DNA of 18,170 nt, from the NCBI GenBank assembly GCA_044433325.1, contig JAWXTT010000026.1:1-18170 (forward strand). Direction: 5' to 3'. A program made the position numbers and the translations under genes. Positions 8,480 to 14,543 of this stretch are shown piece by piece. The number at the start of each line of letters is the position of its first letter. Positions within the stretch are counted from its first letter, which is position 1. The stretch is from HGM05232 sp044433325. GTDB lineage: Bacteria > Bacteroidota > Bacteroidia > Bacteroidales > Muribaculaceae. Below the pieces are notes generated by a model that was given only the letters and a program-made list of their open reading frames with translations, was not told the DNA's origin and made no database searches.

Positions 8480-9013
8480 ATGATGCAAGACTTTGGTAAA
8501 TGGCTTATAATAGGCCTAGTGATTGCAGCAGCTATAACCGCATTTATTCCCGACAGCGTATTTACCCTATTTAAAGATTATTATCTACTTAACATCTTAC
8601 TTATTCTGTTAATATCAGCCCCAATGTATATTTGTGCAACTGGCTCAATCCCTATTGCCCTATCATTACTATTAAAGGGTGTTTCTCCTGGTGCCGCATT
8701 TGTTCTGCTTATGGCGGGACCAGCTACAAACATAGCATCCCTAATAATATTAAAAAAGGAGATAGGTATTCGCAAAACCGCTATATATCTTATTGCAATA
8801 ATAATTGGAGCTATAGCTTGTGCTTTATTTATTGACTTTGCGCTACCTCAAGAGTGGTTCACAGGGTTAGTTCCACTAAATTCATGCACACATGAGCATC
8901 ATAACCATGACGCATGTAGCCATGGACCTATATGGAGGCAAACAACCACTAGCATATTATTTATTACGCTATTTGTAAACTCAATTATACAGAAATACCT
9001 CAAAAGAAATTAA
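8480..9013 (+). CDS. DUF318 / SO_0444-type metal permease, C-terminal half (frame 2 of a split gene)
   Basis: Second half of the metal permease. From the ATG at 8480 it has 177 residues; the same frame is open from 8432 and codes for RAALKYGYVD just before, which looks like genuine permease sequence. The true N-terminus is thus probably not at 8480 but continuous with the upstream half by a -1 shift. There is no ribosome-binding site before 8480. Membrane segments surround the second pseudo-symmetric motif APMYICATGSIP (about 47-58, Cys52) and MAGPATNIAS (about 78-87). A periplasmic or cytosolic loop near the end carries CTHEHHNHDACSH (136-148), a plausible Zn/Cu-binding cluster. Possible alternatives are a pseudogene produced by an indel, or two separately translated half-transporters. 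Confidence 0.82.
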   Translation: MMQDFGKWLIIGLVIAAAITAFIPDSVFTLFKDYYLLNILLILLISAPMYICATGSIPIALSLLLKGVSPGAAFVLLMAGPATNIASLIILKKEIGIRKTAIYLIAIIIGAIACALFIDFALPQEWFTGLVPLNSCTHEHHNHDACSHGPIWRQTTTSILFITLFVNSIIQKYLKRN

Positions 9014-9026
9014 AATAAGATTAAAA

Positions 9027-9125
9027 GAGGATGACCCAAAAGTCCTTAAAACAGACAAATACCCCTTGCCACAGAACTTGTAGCAGGGGGTGTTCATGTA
9101 AGATAGGTGCTTTGGGGTCACTCTC
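9027..9125. repeat. ~100 bp inverted-repeat element with nested hairpin (terminator or MITE-like)
   Basis: Outer arms 9027-9042 (GAGGATGACCCAAAAG) and 9110-9125 (CTTTGGGGTCACTCTC) pair at 14 of 16 positions counting one G:U. Inside them, 9061-9091 forms a second hairpin: ACCCCTTGC pairs with GCAGGGGGT (one G:U), plus three more pairs after one mismatch. It lies between convergent genes, 14 bp after the permease stop. It may terminate both transcripts, or be a small non-autonomous mobile element. No long T run follows the inner hairpin. The stretch CTTAAAACAGAC (9045-9056) resembles the core of the dispersed repeat, CTTAAAACTGAC, but the rest does not align. Confidence 0.6.
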
Positions 9126-9209
9126 GCTTAAAATATTATTTATCCTTTCAACTTTACGGGGAGATATCAAGAAGTTCCCTCTCATTTTTGTTGGTTATAT
9201 CACCATCAT

Positions 9210-9578
9210 TTAGTCTTCAAAAGTAAGCCTAGTAGTTTTAACAGCCTCAAGGCTAGATGACTCAATTAACTTCAGCTCCATCCAAGTTTCATCCGACACA
9301 ACAACACCTTCAATAAATGAAGGGTCTGAAATTTCACTACACATACTATCAAACCACTCAATAGCTTCACTTTCTGTACCATTAAACTTTTCTACCGTAC
9401 CGTCGCTACCCTTAATAGCATTAGATACAAGAGTTTTAAGGACTGTATTTGATGAGTAATTTACACTAGTATCACCTATTGATGGATAATAAATTAATAT
9501 AGTATCCTCTTCGCACGAAGTCATAGAAATCGCACACAAGCACACAATAAGCATTAGTAGATTTTTTTTCATTTTCAT
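9210..9578 (-). CDS. Small predicted lipoprotein of unknown function
   Basis: A 122-residue protein I do not recognise. It begins MKMKKNLLMLIVCLCAISMTSC, a clear lipoprotein signal peptide with lipobox SMTSC (Cys22), followed directly by acidic EED. Acidic residues just after the Cys are typical of surface-directed Bacteroidota lipoproteins, so outer-membrane and possibly surface location is inferred. The mature part is about 100 residues, acidic, with no evident domain. Two Met starts (9578 and 9572) are two codons apart and both keep the signal. The promoter-like TATCTTTG upstream (9607-9614) and the 59-bp gap from mltG suggest independent transcription. Reality as a gene is well supported by the signal peptide. 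Confidence 0.75.
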   Translation of the reverse strand: MKMKKNLLMLIVCLCAISMTSCEEDTILIYYPSIGDTSVNYSSNTVLKTLVSNAIKGSDGTVEKFNGTESEAIEWFDSMCSEISDPSFIEGVVVSDETWMELKLIESSSLEAVKTTRLTFED

Positions 9579-9606
9579 TTTTTTATTTATATGTTTTTAC
9601 TTTGTA

Positions 9607-9614
9607 CAAAGATA
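9607..9614 (-). promoter_or_regulatory. Putative -7 box of the small lipoprotein gene
   Basis: On the minus strand this reads TATCTTTG, an exact TAnnTTTG match, 28 bp upstream of the ATG at 9578. Any -33 element would overlap the end of mltG; none is clear. Confidence 0.5.
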
Positions 9615-9637
9615 CAAAAAAAACTTTGAAATATAAA

Positions 9638-10651
9638 CTAATAGCCACGGCGGTTTAATTCGCGTTGGTAACGTTTAGCGTTATTCAAATGTTGTGAGTA
9701 TGATGATGTAAAATTGTGATACCCTGACATATCCTCCTTGGCACACATATATATATAGTTATGTTTAGGCGCATTTAGCACAGCATCTAGTGTGCGTTTA
9801 TCAGCCAAATAAATAGGTGCTGGTGGCAAACCCGCATACAGATATGTATTGTAGGGCGAGTCATATTTCAGATGCTTATTTAAGATCCGTTTCAACCCGA
9901 AATCATTCAACGCATACTTCACCGTAGGGTCAGCCTGTAACTTAATACCACGATTTAAGCGATTAAGGTACAACCGAGCCACCATGGGGCGTTCATCACG
10001 CTTATTACTCTCCTGTTCAACTATTGATGCTAATGTAGCAACCTCAGCAGGTGTTAACCCTAGAGCATTAGCTTTAGCCTTGCGCTCATCACTCCACCAA
10101 TTATTATAATAATTACCCATGATTGTGAGCAGACGTTCTGGCGAAACATTCCAATACAGTTCATACGTATCAGGCATAAACAGTGTTACAATAGTTGCGG
10201 TGTCGCAACCATACGCAGCACATATTGAATCATTGTTCAACACTACTAGAATATCCTCACCGCTCATCATAAGGCGTTCACCTATAATATCAGCTAACTC
10301 CCCTTTGGTACGCACATTGTTAAAGGTAAACTTAATAGGTGTTTGCTCCCTACGTTGCAAACGACCAACGATATCCGCAGGTGAATCCCCTACATTAATC
10401 ATATAAGCACCTGTACGCTTGGTTATATCTATACCTTTAATATTAATCAAATCGATAACTCTACTAGCACCTTTCTCACCTATAGATTGGGATAGTTCAC
10501 TCTCTAGCACCGCGAGAGTCATTTTATCCGTAACGTATAGCATCCGTGACTCAGTGACGCACCCACTTTTATAAGTGTAGTAGAAGATAGCATATCCTCC
10601 TCCTATCATTATTAAAATTGAAACTACTAAAATTGCGATAACCCTCTTCAT
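9638..10651 (-). CDS. mltG: Endolytic murein transglycosylase MltG (YceG-like)
   Basis: Membrane-anchored lytic transglycosylase that cuts nascent glycan strands in the periplasm and is thought to end their polymerisation. The 337 residues match the family. An N-terminal membrane anchor (about 4-26) is followed by a LysM-like region (about 30-105) and the YceG catalytic domain (about 150-335). The motif ASIVEQES (208-215) holds the catalytic Glu, probably Glu212 by comparison with E. coli Glu218. LQADPTVKYA (238-247) and PYNTYLYAGLPPAPI (266-280) are further family signatures. The start at 10651 gives a proper anchor. A minus-strand TATCTTTG box lies 50 bp upstream. It is divergent from tRNA-Ser. 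Confidence 0.95.
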   Translation of the reverse strand: MKRVIAILVVSILIMIGGGYAIFYYTYKSGCVTESRMLYVTDKMTLAVLESELSQSIGEKGASRVIDLINIKGIDITKRTGAYMINVGDSPADIVGRLQRREQTPIKFTFNNVRTKGELADIIGERLMMSGEDILVVLNNDSICAAYGCDTATIVTLFMPDTYELYWNVSPERLLTIMGNYYNNWWSDERKAKANALGLTPAEVATLASIVEQESNKRDERPMVARLYLNRLNRGIKLQADPTVKYALNDFGLKRILNKHLKYDSPYNTYLYAGLPPAPIYLADKRTLDAVLNAPKHNYIYMCAKEDMSGYHNFTSSYSQHLNNAKRYQRELNRRGY

Positions 10652-10700
10652 ATCAAATATATATTACCTGTGATTACAAACTAGATAGATTTTACACAGG

Positions 10701-10708
10701 CAAAGATA
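10701..10708 (-). promoter_or_regulatory. Putative mltG promoter -7 box
   Basis: Reads TATCTTTG on the minus strand, an exact match to TAnnTTTG, 50 bp before the mltG start. No convincing -33 TTTG is visible; a minus-strand TTTG is absent at 19-21 bp. Confidence 0.45.
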
Positions 10709-10728
10709 TAAAAATAATTGCTATTTTT

Positions 10729-10760
10729 TTTGGAAATATAATATTTCTCTCCTATCTTTG
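10729..10760 (+). promoter_or_regulatory. Promoter of tRNA-Ser
   Basis: TTTG (10729-10732) and TATCTTTG (10753-10760) are separated by 20 bp, the same arrangement as before tRNA-Lys in this window and matching the Bacteroidota -33/-7 consensus. The tRNA begins 31 bp after the -7 box. Confidence 0.75.
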
Positions 10761-10791
10761 CACACGCATAATCCCAATAGGGGTAACGCAA

Positions 10792-10878
10792 GGAGAGGTG
10801 GGTGAGTGGCTGAAACCAACAGTTTGCTAAACTGTCGTAGGGGTAACCCTACCACGAGTTCGAATCTCGTCCTCTCCG
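10792..10878 (+). tRNA. tRNA-Ser(GCU)
   Basis: An 87-nt class II tRNA with a long variable arm. The acceptor pairs GGAGAGG (10792-10798) with CCTCTCC (10871-10877), followed by discriminator G. The anticodon stem ACAGT/ACTGT encloses loop TTGCTAA with anticodon GCT at 10826-10828, reading AGC/AGU serine codons. The variable arm CGTAGGGGTAACCCTACC forms its own hairpin. The T loop is TTCGAAT. The 3' CCA is not encoded. Confidence 0.96.
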
Positions 10879-10884
10879 CAACAT

Positions 10885-10920
10885 AAAAAAGGTTGAAACT
10901 TCACGGTTTCAACCTTTTTT
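10885..10920. terminator. Bidirectional rho-independent terminator (tRNA-Ser and the DUF1566 gene)
   Basis: A perfect 15-bp stem (10885-10899 with 10906-10920) of A6GGTTGAAAC and GTTTCAACCT6 closes a 6-nt loop. T runs stand on both strands. It lies 7 bp after tRNA-Ser and 22 bp beyond the stop of the convergent gene at 10942, so it can end both transcripts. Confidence 0.9.
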
Positions 10921-10941
10921 GTATTCTTTATAGCTCTTCTA

Positions 10942-13284
10942 TTATCTCTTAATTATCTTAGTAACTTTAACCGCGCCATCACTATTATATGCTTTAACCA
11001 TATAGATACCTGATGTGAGTGAGCTTATATTAACCCTAGCATCAGAAGTTACAACTTTACTTTTAACATTAGCTGCTGTTGCCAAACTATAAATCTCCAC
11101 CTTACATAAGTTATTAAATTTAACCATAATATAGTCCTCAGCAGGAGATGGATAAACAACTAACTCATCATTAGCAGTTACATCAGCCACCGATGAATCA
11201 TCAACATATACCGTAGGAACTCCCTTTTCGCCATTATAAATATAACTAGTTGACTTAGTCACACCTGTAATATCACCTGTCTGAATAGTATTACTACTAG
11301 CTCCATTATTGAATAGGAGATTTACGCTTGTTAACTCCTCCGAGAAGGTATAACTCCACCATCCATCACCATCGTCATTAATTGCCGCTCCAGGCCAAGT
11401 AGTACCATACAGATTAGTATTATCATCAGCCCAAGCCCACATATACACCGCACTCCATCCATCGGGCAATTTGAACTTAACTGTGATAGCACCCTCTGAC
11501 TCCTCTGTAATAGTATAAGTTTCTGTAACTATCGCTGAATATTCGTTATCTTTATAAGCAATAGCTCTCAATCTAACACTACCATCGGAAAGCATAATTG
11601 GAGCTGTATAAAGCATTGATTCAGCACTAGGGGTTGTGCCATCTAATGTATAATAGACATTAGCCCCAACTGATGTTAATGTCGCTTGTTGTCCTGTTAA
11701 GTAGCTACCAGAAGTAGGATCAATAGACAAACTCAATGTTGGTGATTGTTCAGTTAATTTATTTGTAATCTCATATTCTGCTCCTCCATCGCTATACATC
11801 CAATTATTCATACAAACGAAACCTGGATCACCCTCAGTTTGATTAGCTCCATCACTAAATAAAATATACCAAGTAGCATCTACTCCTATCTCTGGGAGGG
11901 AGCTATCAAATGAATATTTAAAAATATCACTACCCATGAATTCCATTGAAGTGCCAGGCCATGAACCAGATGCCAATACTACATTATCTTCACTATCTCC
12001 ATAATAAACATATACATATATATTACCACTCCATGTTGCTGGTCTTTTAAAGAACACCGATTGTTCACCCTCAACAACATAAGGTTCAGTTGCGCCCACA
12101 ACAACATCTGTATCTAGCATATCCCTTACGCATCTAACATAGTTATAAACATACTGCACATCACCCTGTGGTCCCCAATATTGTGGGTAATCACTGGCGT
12201 TGCCACTTTTAGGGTCGCTACGTTGAGCCCCTGCACCATGCACATCCATAAGGGTATTATTCATATAACCTTGTGCCTCGCCAAAGGCGAAATATGCTGC
12301 ATTTGCCGCAGGAATATCTGTATCTAGGTGCGTTGTAGAACTCCAGAAATATGGATATTGACCACTATTACCCTCTGGATCATAAATACTAGTTATACCA
12401 AAGATTGGGTCAATAGCTGCCGAAGATGTCGTTTGCGGTGATCGGGTATAATCTACAATACTATGCAACTCCTTAATATTAGGTAATCTCCAATCTGAAT
12501 GACCAGCTAAGGATAACCCCTCAGAATAGGAAAGTGCGGTTTTCCAATCACGTGAATTTCCATCATCATATTGTTGCCACATTAATCCTGTTGCCAAGTC
12601 ACTTATAGTACCATCTCCATTATCCACAAAATCATTCAAGCCATAATCACTTACTCCTCGTACCAATCTTAAATACTTAACGGTAAGCTCAGTAGTTTTC
12701 TCAACATACTTAGGATACCCCTTGATACGACCATCAACGAAGTTTACACCAAATATCGTTTCATCGTCACCCATAGTAGTACCCACATATTGTGTTGAAC
12801 TCCATGTTTGAGCATCTATCTCACGTTCACCTGCACTAGTATCACCCCATGGCTGAATAAAATAGTCTTCATCGATAAAGGATTTAACAGCACTCTCACC
12901 ATAAGCCTGCCCTGTAAATAATATCAATGAGTAAAGCTCCTTCAGAGTTGGCACACGCCAATCTGTATAACCACCCAAAGCAGAAGCTACTGCTACAGAC
13001 TCTAAATCATCAAAAGCGACCATCTCGCCCATATCCTGAGCCCACATTAACCCAGTCACATTATCAGTAATTGTACCATCGCCATTATCGGTATATGATG
13101 GTTGATTACCTGTATAGTTAGAGTCTTGACCATAATAATCTCCCCCTTCGCCAGGTTTAGTGATAGTAGATGTATCACTAAACGAATCGACTATACCAGT
13201 ATCCACAACGGGATAATTAGCACCCAAAAGATTAAATGAGAATAATAACTGAATAGCCATCAGCATTAGTAAGTTGTTTTTCAT
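10942..13284 (-). CDS. Type IX-secreted protein with two DUF1566 (Lcl) domains and starch-binding-like modules
   Basis: A 780-residue secreted protein. A signal peptide (MKNNLLMLMAIQLLFSFNLLGA, about 1-22) is followed by two DUF1566/Lcl_C domains. The first lies at about 64-209 (DNGDGTITDNVTGLMW, WRVPTLKEL, WSST, LRLVRG) and the second at about 218-388 (DNGDGTISDLATGLMW, WRLPNIKEL, FWSST, VRCVRD). Then come a starch-binding/CBM26-like module (about 408-506), a chitobiase-like beta-sandwich linker (about 515-592, YYTLDGTTPS), a second CBM26-like module (about 600-690, YMWAWADDNTNLYGTTWPG) and a type IX sorting domain (about 706-780, YPSPAEDYIMVKF, SSLTSGIYMVK, KIIKR). It is inferred to be exported by the type IX system and attached to the surface, binding glycans. 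No catalytic domain is recognised. It ends at a bidirectional terminator. The function of DUF1566 domains is not settled. Confidence 0.88.
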   Translation of the reverse strand: MKNNLLMLMAIQLLFSFNLLGANYPVVDTGIVDSFSDTSTITKPGEGGDYYGQDSNYTGNQPSYTDNGDGTITDNVTGLMWAQDMGEMVAFDDLESVAVASALGGYTDWRVPTLKELYSLILFTGQAYGESAVKSFIDEDYFIQPWGDTSAGEREIDAQTWSSTQYVGTTMGDDETIFGVNFVDGRIKGYPKYVEKTTELTVKYLRLVRGVSDYGLNDFVDNGDGTISDLATGLMWQQYDDGNSRDWKTALSYSEGLSLAGHSDWRLPNIKELHSIVDYTRSPQTTSSAAIDPIFGITSIYDPEGNSGQYPYFWSSTTHLDTDIPAANAAYFAFGEAQGYMNNTLMDVHGAGAQRSDPKSGNASDYPQYWGPQGDVQYVYNYVRCVRDMLDTDVVVGATEPYVVEGEQSVFFKRPATWSGNIYVYVYYGDSEDNVVLASGSWPGTSMEFMGSDIFKYSFDSSLPEIGVDATWYILFSDGANQTEGDPGFVCMNNWMYSDGGAEYEITNKLTEQSPTLSLSIDPTSGSYLTGQQATLTSVGANVYYTLDGTTPSAESMLYTAPIMLSDGSVRLRAIAYKDNEYSAIVTETYTITEESEGAITVKFKLPDGWSAVYMWAWADDNTNLYGTTWPGAAINDDGDGWWSYTFSEELTSVNLLFNNGASSNTIQTGDITGVTKSTSYIYNGEKGVPTVYVDDSSVADVTANDELVVYPSPAEDYIMVKFNNLCKVEIYSLATAANVKSKVVTSDARVNISSLTSGIYMVKAYNSDGAVKVTKIIKR

Positions 13285-13322
13285 AGTGTAAATTTAGTGT
13301 TTTATAGTATTCTTAATTATTC

Positions 13323-13387
13323 TAGGGGAGTTATAAAAACTGATTTATTGGGACTTCTAATATTTAAGGGTCAGTTTTTAGAAGTCC
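13323..13387 (-). repeat. Dispersed repeat, copy C
   Basis: Read on the minus strand, GGACTTCTAAAAACTGACCC is followed by TTAAATATTAGAAGTCCC, then AATAAATCAGTTTTTATAAC. It starts at the stop codon of the HMA gene. The core matches copies A and B. It contains two interleaved 9-bp perfect inverted repeats: 13335-13343 with 13371-13379, and 13351-13359 with 13379-13387. Only one can form as a simple hairpin at a time, unless both form a pseudoknot. Confidence 0.65.
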
Positions 13388-13596
13388 TATATATATTCAA
13401 CTGATACCAGCCCTATACTTATAAGCAATTCCATCAGCTGTTGCGATGTTACTTCATCTGTATGTTCGACTGTAACTAGCTCATTCACAAAGTCAACATT
13501 GGCAGCAAATACCCCTTGCAATCCACCTATCTCCTTTAATATAGCATTGTTACAACTACAACACATATTGCTCTCAAAGCTAAATACTGATTTCAT
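13387..13596 (-). CDS. Small heavy-metal-associated (HMA-like) domain protein
   Basis: A 69-residue peptide with the ferredoxin-like beta-alpha-beta fold pattern of copper-chaperone HMA domains: KSVFSFE, the metal loop, NNAILKEIGGLQGVFAANVDFVNELVTVEH, then the second helix QQLMELLISIGL. The usual loop is MxCxxC; here it is MCCSC (residues 11-15), so the Met directly precedes a CxxC formed by Cys12 and Cys15, with an extra Cys13. Metal binding is likely but the metal is uncertain. It overlaps the upstream DUF2284 gene by 17 bp in another frame, which suggests translational coupling and a joint function. Repeat copy C begins at its stop codon. Confidence 0.8.
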   Translation of the reverse strand: MKSVFSFESNMCCSCNNAILKEIGGLQGVFAANVDFVNELVTVEHTDEVTSQQLMELLISIGLVSVEYI

Positions 13597-14203
13597 CTTC
13601 TATTTCTGTTTTACGCAATAAACCTAATTCCTGCTCAGAAAGTTCATCCATTGTAAAAATAGCAGGAATAGCCATTAGATATTCAGGCAAGCTATTATCT
13701 GTACTCCATTTAAGTTCAATATCTAACAATTCTGACATCGTTCTTGTCAAATCAAAACCTAACGATTCTAACGACTGACGCATCTCATCAGGCTTAACAC
13801 ACCCCACACCCGATATGCGAGTACAGTCATTGGGAGCGCATCTCATGCAACGACCCGAAAAGAAAGCTAGGCTACCAGTAGTAAGTCGCCCCTCCATCTC
13901 ATAAAAAAGATTATCCAAAAAATCTCTAACGGGACCCAGTATCTTATAGGTTAATGACGTACGCTCCTCAATACTACTAGCTTTAAACCTAGTGTCATCA
14001 TCAATAGCCACCTTATATGCAAATATATAAGCATACTTATATGATGAGATTTTATCTGTCAGCTCCTGAGAATTGTGATATGGTGGACATGACCACGATG
14101 ATGCATATACAGGACAAACTTTACAATACTCAGCAAAACGTTCCACATCACGATATTCGCGTATATAGCGTTCTACATCAACTTTTACATAAACACACTC
14201 CAT
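13580..14203 (-). CDS. DUF2284 Cys-rich predicted metal-binding protein
   Basis: A 207-residue cytoplasmic protein of the DUF2284 family (predicted metal-binding). Two Cys clusters are seen: YCKVCPVYASSWSCPPY (Cys27, 30, 39), and CMRCAPNDC with VGC (Cys119, 122, 127, 135), the latter spaced like a ferredoxin-type iron-sulfur motif. The biochemical role of the family is not known to me. It is the first gene of an overlapping pair with the HMA peptide (17-bp overlap), implying coordinated synthesis and possibly metal transfer between them. The start at 14203 gives a compact N-terminus (MECVYVKVDVERYIREY). A TATATTTG box stands 25 bp upstream on the minus strand. Confidence 0.85.
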   Translation of the reverse strand: MECVYVKVDVERYIREYRDVERFAEYCKVCPVYASSWSCPPYHNSQELTDKISSYKYAYIFAYKVAIDDDTRFKASSIEERTSLTYKILGPVRDFLDNLFYEMEGRLTTGSLAFFSGRCMRCAPNDCTRISGVGCVKPDEMRQSLESLGFDLTRTMSELLDIELKWSTDNSLPEYLMAIPAIFTMDELSEQELGLLRKTEIEDEISI

Positions 14204-14228
14204 AGGTATCTATTTAAATTATTTATTA

Positions 14229-14236
14229 CAAATATA
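14229..14236 (-). promoter_or_regulatory. Putative -7 box of the DUF2284-HMA operon
   Basis: Reads TATATTTG on the minus strand (TAnnTTTG), 25 bp upstream of the DUF2284 start. No clear -33 TTTG at about 20 bp. Confidence 0.45.
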
Positions 14237-14286
14237 GAGAATATATTAAACACAACCTTAAAAAAGGTCGAAAACTGTCATAAAAA

Positions 14287-14315
14287 AAGGTCGAAAACCG
14301 TAAGTTTCCGACCTT
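14287..14315 (-). terminator. Rho-independent terminator of tRNA-Lys
   Basis: The stem is AAGGTCG with CGACCTT (14287-14293 / 14309-14315), one A:C mismatch, then AAAC with GTTT, and a 5-nt loop. On the minus strand the hairpin is followed directly by a T run (14282-14288). It begins 11 bp beyond the tRNA end. A second partial copy of the A-rich arm lies just outside it (14259-14281). Confidence 0.8.
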
Positions 14316-14325
14316 GCTATTTTTG

Positions 14326-14398
14326 TGATCCGCCTGGGGCTCGAACCCAGGACCCCAACATTAAAAGTGTTGTGCTCTACCAGCTGAGCTAGCGAATC
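14326..14398 (-). tRNA. tRNA-Lys(UUU)
   Basis: A 73-nt tRNA. On the minus strand the acceptor pairs GATTCGC with GCGGATC (with a T:G pair), followed by discriminator A. The D arm is GCTCAGCTGGTAGAGC. The anticodon stem CAACA/TGTTG encloses loop CTTTTAA, with anticodon TTT at 14363-14365. The T arm CTGGG/CCCAG encloses TTCGAGC. The 3' CCA is not encoded. Confidence 0.96.
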
Positions 14399-14412
14399 CC
14401 TTAATTGCGTTG

Positions 14413-14444
14413 CAAAGGTAAGCACTTTAGGTATAACATCCAAA
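14413..14444 (-). promoter_or_regulatory. Promoter of tRNA-Lys
   Basis: On the minus strand, TTTG (14441-14444) and TACCTTTG (14413-14420) are separated by 20 bp, identical spacing to the tRNA-Ser promoter. The tRNA starts 15 bp after the -7 box. Confidence 0.75.
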
Positions 14445-14543
14445 TATTCTAACTCTTTTTTCTAGTTAAAAAATCTTCAACCTCAGTAACACTCTTATTC
14501 TAAGGGGAATATAAAATCCAAAAAAATCGCCCCTCACTGAACT

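Noticed and set aside
8480..8488. ATG at 8480 as an independent gene start
   Set aside because: The frame codes for family-like residues upstream of it and there is no ribosome-binding site, so it is probably an internal Met of a continuous permease.
9031..9213. A 60-codon plus-strand frame between the permease and the small lipoprotein
   Set aside because: It runs straight through the inverted-repeat element at 9027-9125, has no ribosome-binding site, and its product is low in credible protein character (Cys/Thr-rich start, no domain).
14258..14443. A 61-codon minus-strand frame across tRNA-Lys
   Set aside because: It is a chance open frame through the tRNA gene and its terminator; part of its sequence is a translation of the tRNA itself.
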